In this document: one piece after another, positions 11,945-22,072 of the stretch
How positions within the stretch are numbered: position 1 is the stretch's first letter
Layout of the letters: each line of letters starts with the position of its first letter
NCBI GenBank assembly: GCA_034509735.1
Contig: JACGWO010000005.1
Span: 18,279,264 to 18,343,263 of the forward strand
DNA length: 64,000 bases
Source of the DNA: Sesamum alatum
Lineage: Eukaryota > Streptophyta > Magnoliopsida > Lamiales > Pedaliaceae
Reading direction: 5' to 3'
Translations under genes and position numbers: made by a program
The notes under the pieces: model-generated
What the model saw: the letters and a program-made list of their open reading frames with translations, nothing else
Databases searched by the model: none
Told to the model about the DNA's origin: nothing

Positions 11945-13901
11945 TGTTATAATAGGTGACCATGTAAGCCAATTTTGGCAGGAATATGTAACCTATGTCT
12001 AGACAATTCTTTGGTATTTGATAAAACATTTATGAATAAAGAAGTGAAAATTCATATGGCAATACTTTGTTTACGTTTACTTATATCTGCATTTACATTT
12101 CTGTTCACTATGGAAACAAAGCCCACGGACTGAGTAACGATTTCGGGGACTAGGACTACGCTTGGAGGTAGGTCCATGAAATCAGTCTCACCGAATCAGT
12201 CCGGAAATCTCCAAGTCAAGGAATCCCGAAAATGGGTACCAGGATTCCCTTTGAGACTTGCACTAAGTATCTGCTGTCGTGTTTCATCGATGGGTGACGA
12301 AGGTCGTCTAAGCAGTGTTAGTGGTTCCCGTCTTACGGAGGACCTTGAGTATGGTCAGCAAGGTATAACGTGGATTCCCGGTTCCAACGGTACAGGCCAA
12401 GTCCTTTGACTTGAGGAACTGCTGAGTTTACCTGTGCGTCAGGTCTGTATCTTAGATATGGTGAGAGATTGCCAAAAATACTCTTGAGTAGTCATAAGCC
12501 ATGTCTAGTACAGCTCGGGTGCACAAAGTGACAGTAGTTTCCAAGAAAGGATCTGTCTCCTGTCAAAAGGTATTGACAGTTGAGTCTCAAGTATGCTCTG
12601 TGTCTTGTCCCTGAAATCTGTGGCCACAGTGACTGAACAGAAGGGAAAGGTTTCCCTTGCGGCGTTTAGTAAGGACAGACCGATACTAAGGTCCAAAATG
12701 GGTACCTGCTTTTTCCGTGCCCTAAACTCTAAGTGATGAGACCGAAGACAGAAGGACAAGTGTACTGTTAGAGCCTAAATGTTCATCCCCGAATATTTCA
12801 CCTAGTCTCTAGTGCCATGGACCGTTGCTAAATGGCCACCCATGGTAACGGACGGATTCTAGGAATCCGACCAAGTCTAGCTAAATGGTGAACCTAAAGA
12901 GTCACACACTATCCACACACACTTAGTATTTAGTTTGGAATTAAATATTGGAGTAAAGGAATGATTAAATTAGATTTAATCGGGTCCTATATTTTCTTGG
13001 AGAAATTAATTCCTTCTATTTGATAAAGGGAATTAAATTAATAAATAGGATTTATTAAAAGGGTTGATTTAATGGGCTTAGAATAAATAATAATATTTAT
13101 TTATTATATTATATTTATTCTTTTAGCCTTTTGGAATATTTAATAGGATTTAAATATTCCATTAAATTAAAATCAACGGTTGAGATGGAAAGGGGAGATG
13201 GAAGGCTAGGATTCGTTTGACTAGGTCAAACACTAGTTTGACTAGGACTTTGACTAGGTCAAAATCCTAGTCAAATTAGATTACTTAGAGTTTGAGTTTA
13301 AAGAGGATTAAACTCTTCCTCTATATAAACCTCTAGCTTCCAACATTTGTAAGATGATGATTCTTGAAAACACACACACAACACACACTCTCTCCTCTCC
13401 TCTCTCGTCCGCCCCTCTCTCTCTCTCACCAAGAAAATATTATTTTTGTTCTTTTGTTCTTGGAACAATTGAACTAAAGAAGATCGATCCCGTTAATTCA
13501 TAACGCGTGGTTGATCTATCCTCTCCAAAATAATACTTGTTCGTTGCTAGCACGACGTGCAAGAATATGTGGGTGGATCGTGTGTCACGATTTGGAGGAT
13601 CTCAAGAACGAGGTCTTGGTGCAAAACGGGGAACAACGCGAGTAGCCGTTGAAGACGAAAATGACAACGGGTAGGTCTCGTTTTAAGATTTTCGTCCCTC
13701 TTTAATTTTCAACTCTATGGCCTCCATGATTTCTTTATTTGTTTTATGATCATGAGATACACCGAACGCCCGGGAACCTCAAGGGCACACCCCTTGAGCG
13801 TGTTCTTTTCAATTAAAAGCATGCCTTTTATTTTTGTAAATTTATTTTTATCGCGCTTCCGCATTCACGCAATTCCCGGGACGATCCACCGATTTCTTTC
13901 A
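11945..13901 (+). repeat. 5' LTR of element A
   Basis: 1957-bp LTR from TGTTATAATAGG to GATTTCTTTCA. It lacks about 40 bp present in the 3' LTR (near 12321, around GTTAGTGG). The conserved block with CCATGGACCGTTGC is near 12815. A W-box cluster and TATA box lie at 13216-13329, followed by CA- and CT-rich repeats (about 13370-13430), probably the start of the transcript. The motif ACACCGAACGCCCGGG near 13756 is shared with other LTRs in the window. Short ORFs inside are not genes. Confidence 0.94.
13216..13329 (+). promoter_or_regulatory. LTR promoter of A: W-box cluster and TATA box
   Basis: Between 13216 and 13275 there are about five TTGAC/GTCAA cores, partly as the inverted pair TTTGACTAGGTCAAA. 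TTGAC followed by C or T is the core bound by WRKY factors. A TATATAAA box follows at 13322-13329, and AC/CT-rich sequence starts about 40 bases downstream. The arrangement recurs in the 3' LTR and in element C, which suggests stress- or elicitor-responsive transcription; that is inference. Confidence 0.65.
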
Positions 13902-13902
13902 G

Positions 13903-13918
13903 TGGTATCAGAGACCGG
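13903..13918 (+). other. Primer-binding site of element A (initiator tRNA-Met)
   Basis: Two bases after the 5' LTR end, TGGTATCAGAGACCGG is complementary to the 3' end of plant initiator tRNA-Met except for one A in place of C (elements B and C have AGAGCCCGG). This primes minus-strand DNA synthesis. Confidence 0.92.
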
Positions 13919-14104
13919 TTCGGTGTATAGGCCTAGGGTTTATGTGTGTTATAAGCATGAAACGTGATATTGGCATGTTTTATATTAAATCTTGATTGTT
14001 CTTGATTTTAAGCATGTCGATTTTATTGCTTTTAATTCGTGTGAATTTCTGAATGTTGGTATTTTTTCTGTTTTTCTTGGGAAACGGGGTGGAAAATTGA
14101 ACGG

Positions 14105-14480
14105 AAAATGAGAAAACGACGCAGCCGGCCAGCCGGGAGGGTTGGCCGCGCGCAGCCGCACGCTGCCGGCAGGGCAGATGCGCGCAGGCAAGGGAGGCCT
14201 GCGCGCGCCCGCCCAGCCGGTCGCGCGGAGGCAGCGCGCAAGGCCGCGTGCCTGCGAGTCCGCGCGCGGACGGGCTCTGGGCAGTACCGCCAGGCGCGCG
14301 CGCACGCAGACGGAGGAGTCTGCGCGCGCGCGCCCGGCAGGCGTGCCCAGTGCGCGTCTGCGCGTGCACTACGCACGGCACGACCGGCAGCCAGAAGGCC
14401 AGCGCGCTGCGCAAGGCAAGGGAGCCTGCCCTTGCCGGCGGGCCGCCGGCGGCGACGGCGGCGGCAGCTGCTGCTGCTAG
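14105..14480 (+). other. GC-rich island in the leader of A
   Basis: About 375 bp made mostly of CGCG, GCGCGC and CCGGC words, in sharp contrast to the AT-rich surroundings. Element C has a longer version (about 51320-51935), and the B-family leaders have short versions (2285-2430 and 24345-24430). Long runs of alternating CG could adopt Z-DNA or very stable RNA structure. No protein function is claimed. Confidence 0.75.
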
Positions 14481-15209
14481 GGTTTCAAAACCCTAGCAGT
14501 ATTTTTTCTTTTAATCTTTTAATTATTTTCAGTTTTAATTTTGAATTAATTCTGAAAAATCATTTTTGGTTCAATTATGCCTATTTCCTAAAAGACATTA
14601 TTTTAGAAGTAAAATAAATTGGATTTGGAATCCCGGGGTTATTTTACTTAAAATAATAAGGAAAGGTTTTCCTTAAACGAGAAAAAATAATATTACCAAT
14701 ATTTGTGTTTTATTTTTTCACACGTTGTGCATATATTCATTTATTATTTTGAATATTTATGAATGGAAATCATATGTTGTTGGTATTTTGTAATTATATG
14801 ATTGGATCATGTGATTATGTGTGTTGGATGGAAATGGATGATCGCGAGCCCTAAGACCGGATGTATTGTTTATTTTCTGTTGGGCCTGTGTGCCTCTTTT
14901 ACTGCTTTCTCCTTCTCTCTTTCTAGTTGCCTTTGAATAATAAGGCATTCTACGTCCCTCCCTATGTACTCGCCCCGGGTTTTCGCTGGGGTTTCTATTT
15001 TTAATATGTAATGAGAGTAGACTAGGAGTGAGGTTTCTATTTTTGTAATTGGTGGAGAAGAAGGAAGGACCACATGGAAAGCCCAGACGGGAGGTCCCTT
15101 GGAGTTTTCCATGAAGTGAAGAAAGAGAAAAAAGAGACCAAGGCCCATCAGCATGATGATTGGGTTACTATTAATGTAATAGTATAGGACCAACCCTAGA
15201 TTGACCATA

Positions 15210-15233
15210 GATCCACTGCGGGCTCAGTGGATC
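15210..15233 (+). other. Perfect 9-bp stem-loop in the leader of A
   Basis: GATCCACTG, a six-base loop CGGGCT, then CAGTGGATC form a perfect hairpin. It is identical in element C (52643-52666) and partly conserved in B. Its place between primer site and gag fits an RNA dimerisation or packaging element, but that role is inference. Confidence 0.55.
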
Positions 15234-15895
15234 GCATAGGATTCGGGCTCGTGATCATCCAACAGGGGCGTGCTAGGGTTTAATTTTGCATGTGGTCATG
15301 ATGATGGATGAATGGGTTGTTTATTTATCATATAACTGCTATGAATGGTTTATTTACGCATTATGGATGTATGTGTAGATATTTATTTATTTGAGATCTC
15401 GGTCATTACTTACTCTCACATTGGTTGGACCAATGTCAAAATATTAGACCCTAGACAAAGTGGACATGAACTCTAGGAGTTTGTCCATGCCTTCCAATCC
15501 ATGGCATAGTGAGGAAGCTGCTTTAGGTCAATAGCGTGGTCTCACGAGTCGTGGCACGTCATTGTACTTAAAGGAAGCTGCATTATGTCATGAACGAAAA
15601 GCGGGCTGCTGCTACCTGTCTCACGAGTCGTGGGGGTACCAGTGGGTCCGTGGCTCGATCGATTGGGTTGGGTCTAACGCCCAATTAACATGATTCGCTT
15701 GGAGTCCTCGGGATCATGTGAAAGGGTGAGGTAATAATCTTGAGAATCTCGTGGAACGAAAATGGTATGGAATACCTCCCACATGATCTTTTCCATGCGA
15801 ATCGTAAAAGCGGGGTATGGGAAAAATCGTTGTGGATCCCAAGCCCACTTGGAAAGGATTTCCCGAAAACCACGTTTGAGAGTACCGTGTTTTCG

Positions 15896-15903
15896 TATAA
15901 ATA
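15896..15903 (+). promoter_or_regulatory. Possible internal TATA box before gag of A
   Basis: TATAAATAGTGGGAGG begins here, 114 bases before the gag ATG at 16010. The same string lies 113 bases before gag of C (53326) and, on the minus strand, about 105 bases before gag of B (23029-23014). A conserved TATA box so far from the LTR suggests a second promoter giving a short-leader gag-pol mRNA. No transcript evidence is available here. Confidence 0.45.
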
Positions 15904-16009
15904 GTGGGAGGATTAAATGACTAAAGTCCATGCATTTAATTATTTTATCAAACCACCGTCTTTTATTTTCTGCTGATCGCGCGCTGTTTTCTAAAATGTA
16001 GATTTTAAA

Positions 16010-16378
16010 ATGTCTAAGAACCCACTTTCCACCATTCTTGAGACAAACAAATTCAATGGAACAAACTACAACGACTGGTTGCGCAATCTCAGGATAGTCC
16101 TAGATTACGAGAACCAAGGCTACGTCATGGACGAGCCTCTCCCTAGGACCTTACCGGAAGGATCCACGCCAGAAGAACGTGAGACGTTCGAGACTTGGCA
16201 TAAGGATAACCGGAAGGTCCGTAGCATCATACTTGCTTCGATGACCAATGAGATTCAGAAGCAATATGAAAGGCTAGACGATGTCCCTTCCATCATGGCC
16301 CGCCTTAAGGATTGCTATGCAGTCCCGGACCGGCATACTAGGTATGTCGCGACCAAGGCGTTCTTTGGAACGAAATGA
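16010..16378 (+). pseudogene. Element A gag, N-terminal part
   Basis: Opens with MSKNPLSTILETNKFNGTNY, the same start as gag of B and C, and carries the copia gag helical region (NYNDWLRNLRIVL). The frame closes after 122 codons because one A is missing in the run before ATGACAGAAGG; element C retains it and stays open. The rest of gag continues in another frame from 16375. The start is supported by the matching ATG in three elements. In an intact element this protein forms the nucleoprotein particle. Confidence 0.93.
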
Positions 16379-18825
16379 CAGAAGGATCCTCTATACAAAA
16401 GCACGGGGTTAAAATGCTTACCCTGGTGGAAAATCTCGAGGACCTAAAGGCAGGTCTCGATAATGTAACATACATAGATGTGATCCTTCAGTCACTCCCA
16501 CCCTCCTTTGACCAATTTATCGTCAACTACAACATGAACGCACTTGAGAAGGGCATTCATGAGTTGATCAATATGTTGGTGCAATACGAGGCAACGACTA
16601 AGAAGTCCACGCCTTCGGTGTTGTTTGGAGGTGCTTCGACTTCTAATACGAAAGGCAAGGGTGCCGGACGTTGGAAGAAGAAAAAAGGAAAGGGAAAGGT
16701 CGTCAAAGCAGCTACGAACACTAAGAGTGTTCCCATTGCCAAAGAGGGGAAAGGCAAAGGAAAGGGAAAGGTTGTCTCCAAGCAACAGTCAAAGGCATAT
16801 GACATATGTATCAACTGCCGTGAGAAAGGGCATTGGAAGAGAGAGTGCTCCGAACTCTTCTCGAACCAAGGTATATATGTGATTGAGGTTAATATGGTCA
16901 CTAGTTCTGCCTCTTGGGTATTAGTTACCGGCTGTGGAGCTCACATTTGCAATGACTTGCAGGTGTTGAAAAGAAGCAGAAAACTGGGTAGCGGGGACAT
17001 GATCCTGAAGCTTAGGAATGGCAAGGCCATCTCGGCAGAAGCAGTAGGATCCGCCACTCTAGTGATTAGTGATAATATTAGCATAGATTTAGAGCAAGTT
17101 TATTTTGTACCCAGTATGATTAAAAACATCATTTCCATTCCATTGTTGGACAATAGTGGTTATGAGTTTAGAATCAATAAAAATTGCTTTTATTTGATGA
17201 GGTGTGGAATTGCTCATCTACTTGGTACATTGCATAACGGACTCTATATCTTGCAACAAACGAATTTCGTCCTCAATGCACAACACAAACGAAAATTAGA
17301 TAATAACAGGAACGCACGTCTGTGGCACGCTAGGCTAGGTCACATATCCCAAGATAGGATGAAAAGGTTGGTAAACTCAAAGAACCTAGAGGTTGGGGAC
17401 TTGAGCGATCTACCAACTTGTGAGTCCTGTCTAAGAGGGAAAATGACCAAGAAGCCCTTTGTAGGACAAAGCAGGCTTGCCACAGGTCTGTTGGACTTGG
17501 TCCATACAGACGTATGTGGACCACTAAGGACGCAGGCCCGAGGTAGGTTCTCCTACTTCATAACCTTCACCGATGATCATTCGCGGTATGGTTATGTTTA
17601 CCTGATGAGGTACAAGTCTGAAGCTCTTGAGAGGTTTAAAGAATTCAGACTTGAAGTGGAGAACCAAACCAACTGCAAAATTAAAATCCTACGGTCGGAC
17701 CGAGGCGGTGAATACCTTAGTACGGAGTTCCTAGATTATCTAAAAGAACATGGTATAATATCAGAATGGACACCTCCAGGAACACCACAGTTAAATGGTG
17801 TCTCTGAAAGGAGGAATCGAATCCTGTTGGACATGGTTCGGTCCATGATGAGTTTTACCAAATTGCCCTTATCGTTTTGGGGCTATGCACTAGAGACAGC
17901 GGCCAAATTATTGAATTTAACGCCTACTAGTACATTGACCCAAACGCCATATGAGATATGGCACTGCAAGCCTGCATCCTACAACTACTTGAAAGTGTGG
18001 GGTAGGCCCGCATATGTCAAGAGGTTAGTGGGAGATAAGTTAGAATCTAGATCTAGCTTATGCAGGTTCGTTGGATACCCTAAAGAAACTGCGGGTTATT
18101 ACTTTTATGAGCCCTTGGAACAAAAGGTGTTTGTTTCAAGAAATGCAGTATTCTTGGAGCAAGGCTTCCCGAAGGATATCCAACCTGATGAGCTGATCCT
18201 TGAGGAATCAAGTGATGGAATCCAGCCATCAGAGGAGGCCGTGGAACCCTCACTTAGAGGATTCAGGATAGATAGCCGAAGGGCTGACCAACCTCGAGAA
18301 GTCCAACATGCTAGGCATGAAGGACAGCCTCAGGAACAGCCAGCCCCGGTTCCTGAACCACCGGCTCCGATACAGTCAACGCCCACAGTCACCACTGACG
18401 TTCCCATTCTCCGTAGGTCCACTAGAGAGTCCAGACCTTCAGTGAGATATGGCTTTCTAGGTGCGACCGATCTTTTGGATAACGATCCTAAGACGTATGG
18501 AGAAGCGATGTCTGACATCGACTCCGGGAAATGGCTTGAGGCCATGAAAGCCGAAATGGACTCCATGAGCGAGAACCAAGTTTGGAGTCTCGTAGATCCA
18601 CCGAAAGGTGTTAAGCCAGTGGGCTGTAAGTGGGTCTACAAGCGCAAACTTGGCGTTGATGGAGAAGTCACAACCTTTAAGGCTAGGCTTTTAGCTAAGG
18701 GATACACTCAACGACCCGGGGTCGATTTTGAGGATACCTACTCGCCAGTAGCCATGGCTAAGTCCATTCGGATTCTGCTCGCCATAGCAGCATGTATGAC
18801 TATGAGATATGGCAGATGGACGTGA
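16375..18825 (+). pseudogene. Element A gag C-terminus, protease, integrase, start of reverse transcriptase
   Basis: An 816-codon open frame. In order: rest of gag, the CCHC knuckle CINCREKGHWKREC (residues ~144-157), protease, integrase zinc region (WHARLGHISQDRM, CESCLRGKM), integrase core (VHTDVCGPL, LRSDRGGEYL, NGVSERRN) and the start of reverse transcriptase (KARLLAKGYTQ). The protease motif reads SWVLVTGCGAH, so the catalytic Asp is Val. A missing G near 18793 (GCATGTATGAC where C has GCATGGTATGAC) shifts the frame just before WQMDVKTAFLNG. The proline-rich linker near 18340 separates integrase from reverse transcriptase. Confidence 0.94.
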
Positions 18826-19799
18826 AAACGGCCTTCCTCAACGGTTTCGTTGAAGAAGAGATCTATATGGATCAGCCGCAGGGTTTCACGGTCACTGGAG
18901 AAGAACAGAAAGTCTGTCGTCTCCAGAAGTCCATCTATGGCCTCAAACAAGCCTCCCGAAGTTGGAACATTCGCTTTGATGAAGTAATACGGGGTTATGA
19001 CTTCATCAAAAATGAATCCGACCCTTGTGTATACAAGAAGGTCAGTGGGAGCTCAATAGTGTTCCTAGTGCTTTATGTGGATGACATTCTGCTCATTGGT
19101 AATGACGTTAGAATGTTAGGAAACACAAAAGCATGGTTGTCAACCCAGTTTTCCATGAAGGACTTGGGTGAAGCCTCCTACATCCTAGGCATCCAGATCG
19201 TCAGGGACAGATCTAAAAGGATGTTAGGACTCACCCAAAAATCGTATATGGAGAAAGTCCTAAAGAGATATCGAATGGACAACTCCAAACGAGGATTCCT
19301 TCCAATGAGGCATGAGATCAAGTTATCCAAGAAACAGTCCCCACAGACTGATGAGAAACTTGAAAGGATGAAAGTCATTCCCTATGCCTCTGCCGTAGGT
19401 AGCATCCAATATGCGGTCCACTGCACTAGGCCTGACATTGCATACTCTTTGAGCGTGACAAGCAGATATCAGTCCTGTGCAGGAGAAGCACATTGGAATG
19501 CTGTTAAGGGAATCCTTAAGTACCTAAGGAGGACTAAGGAGATGTTCTTAGTCTATGGCAATGGAGAACTGATTCTGGAAAGCTTTAGCGACGCTAGCTT
19601 CCAGTCTGATGACGATGATGCCAAGTCTCAATCGGGGTACGTATTCAAACTCAATGGAGGAGTAGTAGCTTGGAAAAGTTCCAAGCAAGCAGCCATTGCT
19701 GACTCCACCACAGAGGCTGAATACATAGCAGCTTCAGAAGCTGCTAAGGAAGCGGTTTGGATGAGAAACTACATCCAAGAGTTTGGGTGTGGTGCCTAG
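18792..19799 (+). pseudogene. Element A reverse transcriptase and RNase H
   Basis: Continues the polyprotein after the frameshift near 18793. Landmarks are WQMDVKTAFLNG, IYGLKQASRSWN, the catalytic LYVDDILLIGND near 19070, YILGIQIVRDRSK, then RNase H with SFSDASFQSD and TTEAEYIAASEAAKEA. The catalytic YVDD is intact. An extra T near 19783 (GAGTTTGGGTG) shifts the frame and gives an early TAG at 19797-19799; the remaining RNase H is in the next frame. Confidence 0.93.
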
Positions 19800-20061
19800 C
19801 ATCGCCGAGCCCGTTGTCATCTTCTGTGATAACAACGACGCTATAGCGCAAGCAAAGGAACCGAGATCTCATAACCGTTCCAAACATATTCTTAGACGCT
19901 ACCATCTTCTTAGAGAAATGGTAGGAAGAGGTGACGTCCGGATGGATCGAGTCAACTCGGCAGACAACACAGCAGACCCGCTGACAAAGCCTATGTCGCA
20001 GAGCGCTCATACGCAACATCTTGAGAAAATGGGGATTAAGCATATGGGCAATTGGCTTTAA
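19783..20061 (+). pseudogene. Element A RNase H C-terminus
   Basis: Last ~90 codons of pol, reading GVVPSIAEPVVIFCDNN, then the copia tail HILRRYHLLREM, ADPLTKPMSQ, and a TAA stop at 20059-20061. The polypurine tract starts three bases later. It is separated from the main RNase H frame only by the one-base insertion near 19783. Confidence 0.92.
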
Positions 20062-20063
20062 AG

Positions 20064-20077
20064 GTCAAGTGGGAGAT
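20064..20077 (+). other. Polypurine tract of element A
   Basis: GTCAAGTGGGAGAT directly precedes the 3' LTR and follows the pol stop by two bases. It is identical to the tract of element C (57484-57497). Confidence 0.82.
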
Positions 20078-22072
20078 TGTTAGAATAGGTGACCATGTAA
20101 GCCAATTTTGGCAGGAATATGTAACCTATGTCTAGACAATTCTTTGGTATTTGATAAAACATTTATGAATAAAGAAGTGAAAATTCATATGGCAATACTT
20201 TGTTTACGTTCACTTATATCTGCATTTACATTTCTGTTCACTACGCAAACAAAGCCCACGGACTGAGTAACGATTTCGGGGACTGGGACTACGCTTGGAG
20301 GTAGGTCCATGAAATCAGTCTCACCGAATCAGTCCGGAAATCTCCAAGTCAAGGAATCCCAAAAAATGGGTACCGGGATTCCCTTTGAGACTTGCACTAA
20401 GCATCTGATGTCGTGTTTCATCGACGGGTGACGAAGGTCGTCTAAGCAGTGTTAGTGGGTCAGCATCCTAGGAAGCAGCTGACTGAGGTGACTCGCGGGA
20501 ACCGTCTTACGGAGGACCTTGAGTATGGTCAGCAAGGTATGACGTGTATTCCCGGTTCCAACGGTACAGGCCAAGTCCTTTGACTTGAGGAACTGCTGAG
20601 TTTACCTGTGCGTCAGGTCTGTATCTTAGATATGGTGAGAGATTGCCAAAATACTCTTGAGTAGTCATAAGCCATGTCTAGTACAGCTCGAGTGCACAAA
20701 GTGACAGTAGTTTCCAAGAAAGGATCTGTCTCCTGTCAAAAGGTATTGACAGTTGAGTCTCAAGTATGCTCTGTGTCTTGTCCCTGAAATCTGTGGCCAC
20801 AGTGACTGAACAGAAGGGAAAGGTTTCCCTTGCGGCGTTTAGTAAGGACAGACCGACACTTAGGTCCAAAATGGGTACCTGCTTTTCCGTGCCCTAGACT
20901 CTAAGTGATGAGACCGAAGACAGAAGGACAAGTGTACTGTTAGAGCCTAAATGTTCATCCTCGAATATTTCACCTAGTCTCTAGTGCCATGGACCGTTGC
21001 TAGATGGCCACCCATGGTAACGGACGGATTCTAGGAATCCGACCAAGTCTAGCTGAATGGTGAACCTAAAGAGTCACACACTATCCACACACACTTAGTA
21101 TTTAATTTGGAATTAAATATTGGAGTAAAGGAATGATTAAATTAGATTTAATCAGGTCCTATATTTTCTTGGAGAAATTAATTCCTTCTATTTGATAAAG
21201 GGAATTAAATTAATAAATAGGATTTATTAAAAGGGTTGATTTAATGGGCTTAGAATAAATAATAATATTTATTTATTATATTATATTTATTCTTTTAGCC
21301 TTTTGGAATATTTAATAGGATTTAAATATTCCATTAAATTAAAATCAACGGTTGAGATGGAAGGGGAGATGGAAGGCTAGGATTCGTTTGACTAGGTCAA
21401 ACACTAGTTTGACTAGGACTTTGACTAGGTCAAAATCCTAGTCAAATTAGATTACTTAGAGTTTGAGTTTAAAGAGGATTAAACTCTTCCTCTATATAAA
21501 CCTCTAGCTTCCAACATTTGTAAGATGATGATTCTTGAAAACACACACACAACACACACTCTCTCCTCTCCTCTCTCGTCCGCCCCTCTCTCTCTCTCAC
21601 CAAGAAAATATTATTTTTGTTCTTTTGTTCTTGGAACAATTGAACTAAGGAAGATCGATCCCGTTAATTCATAACGCGTGGTTGATCTATCCTCTCCAAA
21701 ATAATACTTGTTCGTTGCTAGCACGACGTGCAAGAATACGTGGGTGGATCGTGTGTCACGATTTGGAGGATCTCAAGAACGAGGTCTTGGTGCAAAACGG
21801 GGAACAACGCGAGTAGCCGTTGAAGACGAAAACGACAACGGGTAGGTCTCGTTTTAAGATTTTCGTCCCTCTTTAATTTTCAACTCTATGGCCTCCATGA
21901 TTTCTTTATTTGTTTTATGATCATGAGATACACCGAACGCCCGGGAACCTCAAGGGCACACCCCTTGAGCGTGTTCTTTTCAATTAAAAGCATGCCTTTT
22001 ATTTTTGTAAATTTATTTTTATCGCGCTTCCGCATTCGCGTAATTCCCGGGACGATCCACCGATTTCTTTCA
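20078..22072 (+). repeat. 3' LTR of element A
   Basis: 1995-bp LTR beginning TGTTAGAATAGG and ending GATTTCTTTCA, followed by the target duplication GAGGA. It retains the ~40-bp segment (about 20458-20501) that the 5' LTR lacks; element C also has it, so the loss is in the 5' copy. It repeats the W-box cluster at 21386-21447 and the TATA box at 21493-21500. Confidence 0.94.
21386..21500 (+). promoter_or_regulatory. W-box cluster and TATA box in the 3' LTR of A
   Basis: Same arrangement as in the 5' LTR: TTGAC/GTCAA cores over 21386-21447 and TATATAAA at 21493-21500. In the 3' LTR it could drive outward transcription into the adjoining element B gag, antisense to it. Confidence 0.55.

Larger units (their letters stand above)
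13919..16009 (+). other. Long noncoding leader of element A
   Basis: The 2.1 kb between primer site and gag carries no credible gene. It contains a GC-rich island (14105-14480), a palindrome built on AAACCCTAG (14478-14497), a perfect 9-bp stem-loop (15210-15233), two copies of CACGAGTCGTG (about 15541-15640) and a TATAAATA box (15896-15903). All five have counterparts in element C, and most in the leader of B. The ORFs over the GC island occur in several frames on both strands and follow from base composition. Confidence 0.75.
11945..22072 (+). mobile_element. Copia element A, full length, nested in element B
   Basis: Complete 10.1-kb Ty1/copia element on the plus strand: 5' LTR 11945-13901, primer site 13903-13918, 2.1-kb leader, gag-pol 16010-20061, polypurine tract 20064-20077, 3' LTR 20078-22072. 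The target duplication GAGGA is perfect (11940-11944 and 22073-22077). It interrupts element B, which lies in the opposite orientation. Three single-base frameshifts and loss of the protease aspartate disable it. The LTRs are nearly identical apart from a deletion of about 40 bp in the 5' copy, suggesting a fairly recent insertion. Confidence 0.95.

Noticed and set aside
13903..13920. tRNA-like match
   Set aside because: It is the complement of the tRNA 3' end used as retrotransposon primer site, not a tRNA gene. No cloverleaf was seen.
14108..14617. 169-codon ORF (with overlapping ORFs on both strands) over the GC island of element A
   Set aside because: Several frames on both strands are open at once because the island lacks AT-rich stop codons. 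The Arg/Ala/Pro-rich products have no domain, and the frame is not conserved in C.
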